The notes below the pieces were generated by a model. The model saw nothing but the letters and a program-made list of their open reading frames with translations. It ran no database searches and had not been told where the DNA came from. From the NCBI RefSeq assembly GCF_029016285.1, contig NZ_CP091975.1, positions 1,178,001-1,242,000 on the forward strand: a stretch of 64,000 nt of DNA, in the 5' to 3' direction. Source of the DNA: Vibrio sp. DW001 (GTDB lineage Bacteria; Pseudomonadota; Gammaproteobacteria; Enterobacterales; Vibrionaceae). The translations under genes were made by a program, and so were the position numbers. Below, piece after piece: positions 11,803 through 20,417 of the stretch (the stretch's first letter is position 1; every line of letters starts with the position of its first letter).

Positions 11803-12478
11803 TGCATTTTTTATTGCCGGAACAGATACTGAAGTTGGTAAAACTGTTGTGTCAAAAGCAATATTACAAGCACTTGCCGAGAAAGGTTTATCAACCATCG
11901 GTTATAAACCTGTCGCCGCGGGTTGCAAAGAAACAGAGCAAGGGCTTAGAAACTCTGACGCACTTCATTTGCAAGAAGCGGCAACGATCGATATTGCTTA
12001 TGGTGACGCCAATCCGTATGCACTCGTGAGCGCGACATCACCACATATAGCCGCTAGGTTCGATAATGTGCAGATAGAACCCGCGCTATTAAGCGAAAAA
12101 TTAGCAACACATAAGAGTGTCGCTGATGTGGTACTAGTAGAAGGTGCGGGTGGTTGGCGTGTCCCTATCTCAGACACCGAATGTTTATCGACATGGGTAA
12201 AGCAGGAAAAGCTTCCTGTTGTATTGGTGGTCGGCATTAAACTTGGGTGCTTGAGCCATGCCATGCTGAGTGTAGAAGCGATTCAGAATGATGGCTTGGA
12301 AATTATTGGTTGGGCTGCAAATCGCATTAATCCTGGAACGGAGAACTATGCGGATATTATCCGTATGCTGGAAGAAAAAATTCCTGCACCTAAATTAGGT
12401 GAAATACCCTATGTACCTAGCGTTAAAAAGAAAAATATTGGTAAGTATATGAATATAGAACCAATTATTAACGCGTAA
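11795..12478 (+). CDS. bioD: ATP-dependent dethiobiotin synthetase BioD
   Basis: BioD closes the ureido ring of dethiobiotin from DAPA, CO2 and ATP. The 227-residue protein has the P-loop [14 protein letters not shown] at its N-terminus, the substrate-contacting GYKPVAAGC, and [14 protein letters not shown] in the switch region. It overlaps bioC by 8 bases and ends the operon, directly before a strong terminator. Its length matches E. coli BioD (225). Confidence 0.97.
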   Translation: MINAFFIAGTDTEVGKTVVSKAILQALAEKGLSTIGYKPVAAGCKETEQGLRNSDALHLQEAATIDIAYGDANPYALVSATSPHIAARFDNVQIEPALLSEKLATHKSVADVVLVEGAGGWRVPISDTECLSTWVKQEKLPVVLVVGIKLGCLSHAMLSVEAIQNDGLEIIGWAANRINPGTENYADIIRMLEEKIPAPKLGEIPYVPSVKKKNIGKYMNIEPIINA

Positions 12479-12487
12479 GATTCAATA

Positions 12488-12530
12488 AAAAAAAATGGGT
12501 TGCCAAATTTTGGCAACCCATTTTTTTTAC
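12488..12530. terminator. Bidirectional terminator after bioD
   Basis: AAAATGGGTTGCCAAA and TTTGGCAACCCATTTT form a nearly perfect stem (core 12494-12522), flanked by A8 on the left and T8 on the right. It can end transcription from bioD and from the convergent small gene at 12549-12707. Confidence 0.93.
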
Positions 12531-12548
12531 AAAATTTATTTTTCGGAA

Positions 12549-12707
12549 CTAAACCCCATCCGACAGAGTGCGTTGGGTATCCAATATTTGCTTATGAAGT
12601 AATTGGTCCTCGCCAATACCTAGTTGTTCTTTGGCTTCTTTTTCCGTGATCCCTAGGTGACAACAAAGTAAGTCGATCGCCATTTGAAAATTGGTATTCT
12701 CAACCAT
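12549..12707 (-). CDS. Small conserved-looking protein, unknown function
   Basis: A 52-residue protein with no function I can assign. The ATG at 12707 is chosen because AAGGAA lies eight bases upstream. An in-frame upstream extension of 12 codons lacks a comparable ribosome site. The sequence is mostly helical and hydrophilic, with two cysteines (LLCCHLG) and a segment resembling a small helical DNA- or protein-binding unit (ITEKEAKEQLGIGEDQLL). It converges on bioD and shares its terminator. It is cytoplasmic by appearance, with no signal peptide. Confidence 0.6.
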   Translation of the reverse strand: MVENTNFQMAIDLLCCHLGITEKEAKEQLGIGEDQLLHKQILDTQRTLSDGV

Positions 12708-13034
12708 TGTTCTATTCCTTATCAAAGCGAACTGCAGTTGCAATCTTACGCTGCTTCGAATCTACGCTTAACGAGTCATTTTCTCAATAAGACGAAAGTC
12801 TAACATCTAGCATTACTCATTGACTTATATTATATAGATGAGCTGTGCGATAAATTTAAGCGCTACTACTATTATTATTTAATCTAATTTATAAATTAGC
12901 ATTCATAATAAAAATATTGATTATACTTGCCAATAAGACTAGCATTTAAGTAGTGGTTTATTTTTCATTATGCATAGTACGAAGAACGGCCACATGAATA
13001 TGGATGTTATTTAAAAATAATTAGGAAGGTGGTT
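12708..13034. other. Gene-free AT-rich stretch
   Basis: The 327 bases between the two small genes are strongly AT-rich. They should contain the divergent promoters of both. I see no clear operator, RNA gene or long repeat. The AT richness continues into the PTS locus and marks the change from core to accessory sequence. Confidence 0.5.
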
Positions 13035-13322
13035 ATGAATATTTTATTTAAGGGGTTGTTGTTCTGTATAATTTTGTCCTCGACGAATGTTAGTGCAAAA
13101 TCCGTTTCAGTATCATGGGAAGGCGTTATTACACTTCTATATCAACCAGATTTGTTTTCGACGATAAAATCAGAAGATATTCAAAGTAACGCGGAAATGC
13201 TTATCAATGATGGGGCCAATAATGTTGCCATTAATAGAGAGTATATTATTCAATATAAAGGGGATAACAACGGAAATAAAAACATAAGCACCTCAGTCGT
13301 TGTGGTTATGTATAGTTTGTAG
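13035..13322 (+). CDS. Small exported protein, unknown function
   Basis: This 95-residue protein has a clear signal peptide (MNILFKGLLFCIILSSTNVSA, cleavage about residue 21) and a mature part of about 74 residues containing VSWEGVITLLYQPD and ending VVVVMYSL. The ATG at 13035 has AGGAAGG five to six bases upstream. The GTG two codons earlier lies inside that ribosome site and is unlikely. The alternating hydrophobic pattern and aromatic-hydrophobic end suggest a small beta-rich periplasmic or surface protein. I recognise no family. It sits alone next to the PTS locus, with no visible operon partner. Confidence 0.55.
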   Translation: MNILFKGLLFCIILSSTNVSAKSVSVSWEGVITLLYQPDLFSTIKSEDIQSNAEMLINDGANNVAINREYIIQYKGDNNGNKNISTSVVVVMYSL

Positions 13323-13369
13323 TTAACAAGATTAGCCACCTTAAGGTGTGTATTTTTTCTCATTTTTCT

Positions 13370-13408
13370 TATGATCCCAACGCAACTAAATATGAAGTTA
13401 GGATCATA
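13370..13408. terminator. Stem-loop between convergent genes
   Basis: TATGATCC (13370-13377) pairs with GGATCATA (13401-13408), and the inner CAAC/GTTA bases extend the stem. It lies 13 bases beyond the stop of the GH32-like gene (minus strand) and about 50 beyond the small exported protein. It is a probable but weak shared terminator. Confidence 0.45.
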
Positions 13409-13421
13409 GATAATCAGTGGG

Positions 13422-14651
13422 TTAGTCTTTTTTTATCTCAGGAAATAGGCTAGCAATTGTCACCTTAACCTGTGGTGGAAAAATAACAATGGATGGTGTA
13501 ATACTATTAACTTTACCAAAGTTCAGTACGAATACTGGTTGATTGTTATTTCTAAACTCAACAATACCTCCATCGACGAGAACTTCTAAATCAGTGACTG
13601 TTCCAATATGGCTGTAGGCCTCTGCATCATAGCCAAAAGTTAATGCTATTAAATTGTTGGCCAACTTTCTAACTTCAAGTAACGGTGATTGGTTAGCGAA
13701 TAAAGCCAGTGTTATTGACTGACCTTCAATTAAAGAGTGGCATGCCATAATTATTCGAAATGTATTGGCTATCGGAGTAAACGAACCAGATTCTAAAGGC
13801 ATTGATTGACTAAAACAATTTAGAACTTCCAAGGGCTCGTTGCGAATCAAGCCAGAATTATTAATATATACTTCGCATGGTAAAGTCATCAATTCTCTAG
13901 CACCATCCGAAACACCAAATTCTAAAATCCGACCCGAAGCTAAACTTAACATTCTTCGCGTAGTACCTAATTCACTTGTACGCACTACCTCTATTAATTT
14001 GTTGTCACAGAGATGATATTTGATATAAGACTTTCTATTAGAGCTTTGGATATATGCAGTAAGAAGTATGACTAAATTATCACCATCGGATAATGACTTG
14101 CCTACGTCAAGGCGAACACTCTTTACATCCTGTGGTAATAGTCCATCCACTGTGGTTTTCGTAATTATCTTATTTTCCGAAGAATAGATGTAAAGTACCA
14201 GAGAGTCTGAACTTTTTAACAACGATGCTTGTGTGCAGCTAACGGTATCATTGGCAATGCCTATCACCGCACCTTCTATCTTGGGGTCAAAAGGCAACGG
14301 TGCATCCTGTAATAATGGCCAAATTTTATCATCATAGTCCCAATAGTTGGCACAAAGGGTTCCGGTGTCATTGTGATAAAAAACCATATAGTTTTCATTA
14401 GAGATACCGGGAAATCTGCCAAGTACATTGTTGACGTCACAATAAATACCAATGGGATGATAGGCATTCGCATTGAGTAAAATTACTGACTGATGTTCCC
14501 AATGCACCATATCTAATGACACAGCGTGACCAACACTTCTGTCCGTGATTTGGTTAGTAGGACTGAATAAATAAAAAAGATGGTAACGATTATTTGAAAA
14601 CTTTAATGCTAAAGGTTTTATGAAAGTACCGACGGCTGAGAGCAGATGCAT
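13422..14651 (-). CDS. GH32-fold protein lacking canonical catalytic residues
   Basis: This 409-residue cytoplasmic protein resembles sucrose-6-phosphate hydrolase/levanase (GH32). RYHLFYLFSPT followed by VGHAVSLDMVHWEH matches the GH32 segment after the nucleophile, and LEVLVDGGIVEFRNNNQPVF matches the C-terminal beta-sandwich. The WMNDPNG nucleophile motif is replaced by FIKPLAL, and no ECP acid/base motif is visible; only a DPK resembling the RDP motif remains. By eye it is therefore a probable non-enzymatic sugar-binding relative or a strongly diverged hydrolase. ATG 14651 with GAGGA upstream is preferred to TTG 14681. It is divergent from the PTS EIIA gene and may belong to the same sugar system. 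Confidence 0.7.
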   Translation of the reverse strand: MHLLSAVGTFIKPLALKFSNNRYHLFYLFSPTNQITDRSVGHAVSLDMVHWEHQSVILLNANAYHPIGIYCDVNNVLGRFPGISNENYMVFYHNDTGTLCANYWDYDDKIWPLLQDAPLPFDPKIEGAVIGIANDTVSCTQASLLKSSDSLVLYIYSSENKIITKTTVDGLLPQDVKSVRLDVGKSLSDGDNLVILLTAYIQSSNRKSYIKYHLCDNKLIEVVRTSELGTTRRMLSLASGRILEFGVSDGARELMTLPCEVYINNSGLIRNEPLEVLNCFSQSMPLESGSFTPIANTFRIIMACHSLIEGQSITLALFANQSPLLEVRKLANNLIALTFGYDAEAYSHIGTVTDLEVLVDGGIVEFRNNNQPVFVLNFGKVNSITPSIVIFPPQVKVTIASLFPEIKKD

Positions 14652-14748
14652 GACTCGATCCTCTTCTATTATATTACCCAAATAGTATACCCATACATAA
14701 AATAAGGGAACTGTCTAATCTAACTTGTTGTTTTTATTGGTATATTGG

Positions 14749-14764
14749 TGGCATGTTATTTGCT
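14749..14764 (+). promoter_or_regulatory. Sigma54 (-24/-12) promoter of the EIIA gene
   Basis: TGGCAT (14749-14754), five bases, then TTGC (14760-14763) matches the RpoN consensus TGGCAC-N5-TTGC with one change. Transcription would start near 14775, about 30 bases before the EIIA ATG. It is nearly identical to the element at 18685-18700, and a sigma54 activator gene lies downstream. Confidence 0.8.
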
Positions 14765-14806
14765 TTATATTGAGTGGAACTTTTAATGATGTTATATGAG
14801 GGATAC

Positions 14807-15280
14807 ATGAGTCACAACATACTTACTTCAAAAATTCGATCTGACAACGTTTTAGTTAAATTAAACTGTTCTTCTCAGGATGAAGTTATAGGTCGCTTAG
14901 CTGATAGGTTGCAAGAGCAAGGAATTGTTAAGGATAGTTTTCGAGATGCAGTCATAGCTAGAGAAAATGTTTACGCAACCGGTCTTGATACGGGCAATAT
15001 TTGCGTTGCTATTCCTCATACCGATCGTCAACATGTTCTTCATGACGGGATAGCGGTGGCGACACTTGAGAACCCAGTTGCATTTGTGGCAATGGGCACA
15101 GAAGACTCTATCTTAAAGGTGCAAGTGATATTTATGTTGGCAATCTCTTCTGACGATAAACAAATAGATACGCTCCAAGCTATTATGGGATTGGTGCAAC
15201 ACCAATCATTGTTGGAAAAAATGATCGAAGTAGAAAGTTCTTCAGAGTTATTGAATATAATAAGTAATTATTGTGACTGA
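14807..15280 (+). CDS. PTS EIIA component, galactitol/fructose type
   Basis: A 157-residue cytoplasmic phosphotransferase-system EIIA of the fructose/mannitol/galactitol fold, which passes phosphate from HPr to EIIB. The phosphorylated histidine is expected at residue 71 in VAIPHTD. DEVIGRLADRLQEQGIV and FRDAVIARENVYATGLDTG are typical of GatA/FruA-type domains. ATG 14807, preceded by GAGGG, is chosen. A GTG 33 bases upstream lies at or before the predicted sigma54 transcription start and could not be used from that promoter. The EIIB and EIIC partners are at 18752-20410, separated by the regulator and HPr genes. Confidence 0.85.
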   Translation: MSHNILTSKIRSDNVLVKLNCSSQDEVIGRLADRLQEQGIVKDSFRDAVIARENVYATGLDTGNICVAIPHTDRQHVLHDGIAVATLENPVAFVAMGTEDSILKVQVIFMLAISSDDKQIDTLQAIMGLVQHQSLLEKMIEVESSSELLNIISNYCD

Positions 15281-15470
15281 CCTCAATATGACTTATTTTC
15301 AGTGAGATAGCCTAAGACGTCGAAATGTAATTCTGTTTATATCAATGATAGATTGCATACCATGTTTGAATGTTAGCAAGTGAACCATATTTATGGTGTA
15401 TCAATTTGTCGATAATGAATTGATATGAATCATGACTAGTTATTGGAAAATGATGTGTAAGGGAACAGGG

Positions 15471-18074
15471 ATGAAACGGGTTAATGAGGTTGTCAATTAT
15501 ATTTATACGGTAGAGTCAATGGTTGACCGCTATAAAGGCTACTCAGGTGTTGCGACTCAAGATATTGCCAATGCACTTCATCTTCGCCGGAATAATGTGA
15601 GTAGTCTTCTGAATGATTTAGTGCATCGCAACATAATATTTAAAACGAAGAGCAGGCCAGTATGTTATGTCAGTCAGAAGCTTATTCAACGCTTGGACCT
15701 CGAAAACTATATAGAGGATGAAAGTGTCATTCGATTGGACCACCCTGAATTGAATGAAACTAATTCTCTTTCCTTTAATAGCCTTATCGGAGTGAAAGGT
15801 TCTTTACTGAAATCAATTGAAACAGCTCGAGCTGCAATTGCTTATCCACCTCATGGTTTACACTCAATTATATTTGGGGAAAGTGGTGTTGGTAAGTCGT
15901 TATTTGCACATTGTATGCATGACTTTTATCAAACTCATACTGAAAAACGTGTTCCTTTTGTGCATTTCAACTGTGCGGATTATCATCAAAATCCACAGTT
16001 ATTACTTTCTCACCTTTTTGGACATGTAAAAGGTGCATATAGTGGGGCAGATCAAGAGCGTGAGGGGTTGGTAGCAAAAGCGAATGGAGGCATTCTATTT
16101 TTGGATGAAATTCATCGGCTACCACCAGATGGACAGGAAATGTTATTCTCTCTTATTGATAACAAAACGTATTCTAAACTTGGATCAGAAAACCTTATTC
16201 AATGTCAGGTACTTTTGATTTCAGCGACGACAGTCTCTCCAGAAAAAGCGCTGTTGAAAACATTTTTGCGTCGCATACCTGTAACAATCACGTTACCTCG
16301 GTTGAATGAAAAAAGTTTTGATGAGCTGTTCGAATTAATACGCTATCTGTTCGCAAAGCAAGCTCAGCATATTCAAAAGGATATAATAGTAAAGAGGGAG
16401 GTCATCAATAACCTAATAAAATACCTTCCATCTGGTGCTATTGGCCAATTGAGCTCCGACATAAAACAGACCTGTGCTAATGCGCTTCTATTAGATAATA
16501 ATACATCTGATTTTCTAACGATTTCGAATGAAAATATTCCAATGTCGATTAGTAAGCAAAAATTCACAGAAACTTCAATTCAAGATATATATCTGTCTAA
16601 TACGGGTATCGACCCAAAACTGACCGATATCAAGGTTATTGATAAACTGGAAGCGATTGGAGCGTGTGCTTCGGACCAACAGCGCAAGATATTGATTGCA
16701 GACTACTATACCTATCTACATTCCATGTATAGCTTGTCTAATCAAGATATGAGGCAAATTAATGGTTATGTTGATACCAATATCATCGATTTATGTAGAA
16801 AATTAAATGCGTTAGCTCGTGAAATAAATCCTTCTGATATCCGATATAACTTGATAAGTATACTTTCGATGCACTTACATATGCTCTCTTTTTGTAATAA
16901 GGATCTAGGAGAAAAAGCATCGAAAATATGTAGAGATTCTCCCATAGAACATAGAATTCATACACTATGTAACGAACATCAACTGTTCTTGCCAGCTCAT
17001 CATGTTCAATTACTGCTTGAACTTATTAATGAAGGATCTAGGTCAACGATAAAGTCAAGAATAGGCGTCATTATAGTGTGTCATGGTATCGGCGTTGCTT
17101 CTAATATTGCCAAGGTATGTAATACCTTGTTTGATACCACGTTTATGCAAGCTATCGATATCCCTTTGGATCATTCGATTAAGGATCATTTCGACGAGAT
17201 TAAGTCAAAGATTTGCTCTATCGACCAAGGGAAAGGCGTGGCTATCTTGGCTGATATGGGGTCGACAACCTCAATTGCCCAATCTATCAATGACATGACA
17301 GGCATTAAAACCGTCTGTTTTAGTAATATGTCAACACCGCTGGCCTTGGAAGTATTGCGTCGCACCCTATATGAAGATGATAGTATTGAAGAGCTTAGGG
17401 CTCACTTTGAAAAAGAACAAGGCCCCTGTGTCACTGTCAAATCTGACGCAATTCTTTCAATTTGTACTACAGGTATTGGTTCGAGCGAATTTATTACCCA
17501 AAAATTGCAAAACATAATTATTTTGTCTGAAAGGACCGACGTGAAAGTAGTCACGTTAGGGCTTTCTGATCTTCAGCAAGGTTCTGTGACATTCAAATCA
17601 GTTTTAGAAAACAGTAATATTTTATTTGCAGTAGGGACCGTTGCTCCGGAGCTGGACGTACCGTTTTATTCGATATCAGAGTTGTTTTCAGATCACGGTG
17701 AATCTACTTTTACTCAAATGTTAAAAAATCAAACCATAGAGCAATCAATATATGATGATTGTTTTGATATTCTGTCCGATTACATTATGTATTTAAATCC
17801 CAAACAGGTTATTCGCCATGTAAAGAGTTACATCGACAGTAATGATTATATATCGATGGTTAGTGACGACATCAAGCTCAAGCTTGTTTTACATATTAGT
17901 GGCATGATTGAACGTCTGACTCATAATAGTGCCGACAATCCTATTTCGGTTCCAGCCGGTGATTTTTCGCTAGAACAAACTAGACAGAATATAGAACTTA
18001 TAGAGCTCGCTTATAAGATTGAAATTAGTGACATTGAATTAAGTTACATTACACAGATTGCATTTCATAGTTAA
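15471..18074 (+). CDS. LevR-type sigma54 activator with PTS regulation domains
   Basis: A large (about 867-residue) sigma54-dependent activator controlled by PTS phosphorylation. In order it shows an N-terminal winged helix (VATQDIANALHLRRNNVSSL), a AAA+ domain with Walker A GESGVGKS at 136-143, a GAYSGA version of the sigma54-contact loop GAFTGA at 188-193 and Walker B GGILFLDEIHRLP, then PRD1 (SMHLHML), an EIIA-Man-like domain with the phosphorylatable His538 (IVCHGIG), an EIIB-like domain with Cys665 (SICTTGIGSS), and PRD2 (VLHISGMIERL). ATG 15471 follows AAGGGA; an in-frame ATG at 15432 would add 13 residues. It should act on the two -24/-12 promoters in this locus. Confidence 0.88.
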   Translation: MKRVNEVVNYIYTVESMVDRYKGYSGVATQDIANALHLRRNNVSSLLNDLVHRNIIFKTKSRPVCYVSQKLIQRLDLENYIEDESVIRLDHPELNETNSLSFNSLIGVKGSLLKSIETARAAIAYPPHGLHSIIFGESGVGKSLFAHCMHDFYQTHTEKRVPFVHFNCADYHQNPQLLLSHLFGHVKGAYSGADQEREGLVAKANGGILFLDEIHRLPPDGQEMLFSLIDNKTYSKLGSENLIQCQVLLISATTVSPEKALLKTFLRRIPVTITLPRLNEKSFDELFELIRYLFAKQAQHIQKDIIVKREVINNLIKYLPSGAIGQLSSDIKQTCANALLLDNNTSDFLTISNENIPMSISKQKFTETSIQDIYLSNTGIDPKLTDIKVIDKLEAIGACASDQQRKILIADYYTYLHSMYSLSNQDMRQINGYVDTNIIDLCRKLNALAREINPSDIRYNLISILSMHLHMLSFCNKDLGEKASKICRDSPIEHRIHTLCNEHQLFLPAHHVQLLLELINEGSRSTIKSRIGVIIVCHGIGVASNIAKVCNTLFDTTFMQAIDIPLDHSIKDHFDEIKSKICSIDQGKGVAILADMGSTTSIAQSINDMTGIKTVCFSNMSTPLALEVLRRTLYEDDSIEELRAHFEKEQGPCVTVKSDAILSICTTGIGSSEFITQKLQNIIILSERTDVKVVTLGLSDLQQGSVTFKSVLENSNILFAVGTVAPELDVPFYSISELFSDHGESTFTQMLKNQTIEQSIYDDCFDILSDYIMYLNPKQVIRHVKSYIDSNDYISMVSDDIKLKLVLHISGMIERLTHNSADNPISVPAGDFSLEQTRQNIELIELAYKIEISDIELSYITQIAFHS

Positions 18075-18089
18075 AGGAAAACAACAATA

Positions 18090-18353
18090 ATGATTAAAAA
18101 TATCGTTGATATAACAGCAAGTGACGGGATTCATGCCCGCCCGGCAGCTACGTTAGTTAAGTCGTGTAGTAAAATGGATTCGGATATTCACATTACACAT
18201 AACGGTAATAAATGTAGCGCAAAGAGCATGATGGCCGTACTCAGAATGGGAATAAAAAGAGGATCACAAATCGAACTAGAAGTTGCAGGAGGAGATGAAA
18301 ACCAAAATATGCAAACGTTGATGGCTGTGTTTAACACTCAAATAAATATATAG
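18090..18353 (+). CDS. HPr-family phosphocarrier protein
   Basis: This 87-residue HPr paralogue transfers phosphate from Enzyme I to EIIA. His15 lies in the active-site motif GIHARPAA, and a serine falls exactly at position 46 in SAKSMMAVLRMGIK, the regulatory-site region of HPr. It starts 15 bases after the activator gene (AAAGGAAAAC ribosome site) and ends in a terminator. A dedicated HPr beside a PRD-type activator suggests a private phosphorelay reporting sugar flux. The general ptsH of the organism is expected elsewhere. Confidence 0.92.
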   Translation: MIKNIVDITASDGIHARPAATLVKSCSKMDSDIHITHNGNKCSAKSMMAVLRMGIKRGSQIELEVAGGDENQNMQTLMAVFNTQINI

Positions 18354-18408
18354 AAACTATGTAGCTGCATTTATAGAATTTAAAATAAAAGCATACAACA
18401 TAAACATA

Positions 18409-18450
18409 AAAAAGGTCACGATAGATTCATTCGATCGTGATCTTTTTTAT
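18409..18450 (+). terminator. Terminator after the HPr gene
   Basis: GGTCACGAT pairs with ATCGTGATC across an 11-13 base loop, with A5 before and T6 after (AAAAAGGTCACGAT ... ATCGTGATCTTTTTT). It separates the EIIA-activator-HPr unit from the EIIC operon, which has its own sigma54 promoter. Confidence 0.8.
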
Positions 18451-18684
18451 TACCAGTTACATTATTTTTTATCGATATTTTTAGTACTTTTGCCTCTCTT
18501 TGGTTATATATGTATGAGTTTCTAAAAGAAGTGAGGAACAAAAATTAAATTAATGATGTATATAAATAATGGGCAAGTTAGAGTCGGATAAAAAATAGTA
18601 ATACGAATAATACGTAATATATTAGCAGACACTGGGCATTTATAAGTGTATCTATATAAGTCATTGAAAAATAATGTAATTACT
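18451..18684. other. Likely upstream activating region of the EIIC operon
   Basis: About 230 gene-free, AT-rich bases between the HPr terminator and the sigma54 promoter. Sigma54 activators usually bind 80-200 bases upstream, so their site should lie here. I cannot pick a convincing inverted repeat by eye. Confidence 0.4.
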
Positions 18685-18700
18685 TGGCATCTAATTTGCA
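18685..18700 (+). promoter_or_regulatory. Sigma54 (-24/-12) promoter of the EIIC-EIIB-aldolase operon
   Basis: TGGCAT (18685-18690), CTAAT, TTGCA (18696-18700) matches the RpoN consensus except for one base. The predicted start near 18711 leaves a 40-base leader before ATG 18752. The element shares the TGGCAT-N5-TTGC pattern with 14749-14764. Confidence 0.85.
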
Positions 18701-18751
18701 ATATAGAAGGTGAAATCTATTATTAGATGCTTATTATTAATTGAGGTACCT

Positions 18752-20110
18752 ATGGAATTTTTAAATTGGTTTATGGGGTTGGGCTCGATAGTTGTACTAC
18801 CTGCCCTAATCTTAGTGTTTGGTCTCATGTTAGGAACGAAGCCTAACAAGGCTATTATGTCGGCGTTAACTGTTGGGATAGGTTTTGTTGGGTTGAACTT
18901 AGTTATTGGTTTATTGGGTGAAAGTATTGGCCCTGCGGCACAACAAATGGTTGAACGCATGGGCTTAGAGTTAACGGTAATTGATGTTGGTTGGCCTGCC
19001 GCTGCTGCAATATCATATGGCACAGCATTAGGCGGACTCGCTATACCTATTGGCTTAGCACTTAATGTTGCATTGATTGTCGCGGGATTGACTCGTACGT
19101 TAAACGTGGATCTTTGGAACATTTGGCATGCTGCTTTTATTTCGTCGTTAATATATGCATTAACGAATGATATGAGTATTAGTATTGCGGCAACGTGTGT
19201 TTACATCATGATGATACTGCTGTTTGGTGATCTGCTTGGTCGTATAGTTAATCGTTTCTATGGTTTTCCAAATGTAACTTTCCCTCACGGTACTGCCATA
19301 CCAGGGTTCATTTTCGCACTGCCATTCAATTGGTTATTTGATCGTATTCCGGTTCTCAAAAACTGGGAAGCGGATTCAGAAACTATTCAAAAGAAATTTG
19401 GTATTTTTGGACAATCAACAGTCATTGGTGCCTTGATTGGTTTGGTCATTGGTCTTCTTGCTGGATATGAGGCTGCTCAACTTGGTCAGCTCGCAATGAA
19501 AATGGCAGCGGTTATGATGTTAATGCCACGAATGGTTGCATTGCTTATGGAAGGTCTCACACCTATTTCCGAAGCTGCGAATGGATTTGTAAAAAGACGT
19601 TTTCCAGGTCGCGAACTCTATATAGGTTTGGATGCTGCGTTGTCGGTTGGACATCCAGCGGTTCTTTCGTCATCTCTTTTGCTTGTACCCATTACTATCT
19701 TTCTAGCCGTGATTTTACCTGGTAACACAACCTTACCATTTGGTGATTTAGCGACAATTCCATTCTTGGTCTGTTTAATGGCAGCGGTTTTCAAAGGTAA
19801 CATTATCCGCACAGTAATTGCAGGCACCTTTTACATGGCGACCATATTGTATATCACATCTTGGGTTGCTCCATTAGTGACTCAAGCCGCGGTAGCCGCA
19901 AATTTTGATCTTCAAGGCAACACCACGATTACAGCGTTGGCTGAAGGTGGATTATGGACCACGTGGATGTATATCGGCTTAACCAAGTTATATAGCTGGG
20001 CAGGTATATTGAGTATAGGTGCAGTCGTGTTGGCGGGACTAGTTTACGTTAACAAGATTTTGCCGAAAAAACAGGCTCAAAGCAAACAGAGTGTTACCGA
20101 AGCACAATAA
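18752..20110 (+). CDS. PTS EIIC component, galactitol family
   Basis: A 452-residue inner-membrane permease of the galactitol (Gat/SgcC) PTS family that moves the sugar while EIIB phosphorylates it. About ten hydrophobic segments are visible. Family-like stretches include GTKPNKAIMSALTVGIGFVG, WPAAAAISYGT, FPHGTAIPG and LDAALSVGHPAVLSSSL. ATG 18752, after GAGGT, fits the N-terminus MEFLNWFMGLGS; an in-frame upstream ATG at 18710 falls on the predicted transcription start and is rejected. It is the first gene of an operon with EIIB, aldolase, TIM-like and YjbQ-like genes. Galactitol itself is not assured, because the family has many substrates. Confidence 0.88.
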   Translation: MEFLNWFMGLGSIVVLPALILVFGLMLGTKPNKAIMSALTVGIGFVGLNLVIGLLGESIGPAAQQMVERMGLELTVIDVGWPAAAAISYGTALGGLAIPIGLALNVALIVAGLTRTLNVDLWNIWHAAFISSLIYALTNDMSISIAATCVYIMMILLFGDLLGRIVNRFYGFPNVTFPHGTAIPGFIFALPFNWLFDRIPVLKNWEADSETIQKKFGIFGQSTVIGALIGLVIGLLAGYEAAQLGQLAMKMAAVMMLMPRMVALLMEGLTPISEAANGFVKRRFPGRELYIGLDAALSVGHPAVLSSSLLLVPITIFLAVILPGNTTLPFGDLATIPFLVCLMAAVFKGNIIRTVIAGTFYMATILYITSWVAPLVTQAAVAANFDLQGNTTITALAEGGLWTTWMYIGLTKLYSWAGILSIGAVVLAGLVYVNKILPKKQAQSKQSVTEAQ

Positions 20111-20125
20111 TGTAAGTGAGGATTT

Positions 20126-20410
20126 ATGAAAAAATTAATGATCATGTGTGGAACAGGGGTTGCAACATCAACGGTTGTAACAAATAAAGTCAAAGAATGG
20201 CTTGAAGAAGCGGGTCTGTCTAATAAGGTGCATCTCTATCAAGGTAAAGTCGCTGACGAGCTTGGCCGTATTGATGAATACGACATTATTATTAGCACCA
20301 CGCTTGTCCCTACTAATATCCAAAACAAGGTGATCATGGGATTACCATTATTGACGGGAATGGGAGTGGATGAACTATTCGCGACTGTTCGTCAACAGAT
20401 TGAATCGTGA
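20126..20410 (+). CDS. PTS EIIB component, galactitol type
   Basis: This 94-residue cytoplasmic EIIB takes phosphate from EIIA onto Cys8 in the motif MCGTGVATSTVV and delivers it to the sugar carried by EIIC. The P-loop-like CGTGVATST and the length are typical of GatB/SgcB proteins. It lies 15 bases after the EIIC gene (GTGAGG ribosome site) and 7 bases before the aldolase gene, so the proteins are likely made together. Confidence 0.9.
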   Translation: MKKLMIMCGTGVATSTVVTNKVKEWLEEAGLSNKVHLYQGKVADELGRIDEYDIIISTTLVPTNIQNKVIMGLPLLTGMGVDELFATVRQQIES

Positions 20411-20417
20411 GGATATT

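Noticed and set aside
14774..14806. Upstream GTG start for the EIIA gene
   Set aside because: It coincides with the predicted sigma54 transcription start; ATG 14807 has a ribosome site and fits the family N-terminus.
18691..19122. 143-codon frame antisense to the EIIC gene
   Set aside because: It mirrors a membrane-protein sequence and runs over the sigma54 promoter; it is a shadow.
18752..20410. Naming the PTS genes gatC/gatB
   Set aside because: The family covers several sugars and the galactitol dehydrogenase and tagatose-phosphate kinase genes are absent.
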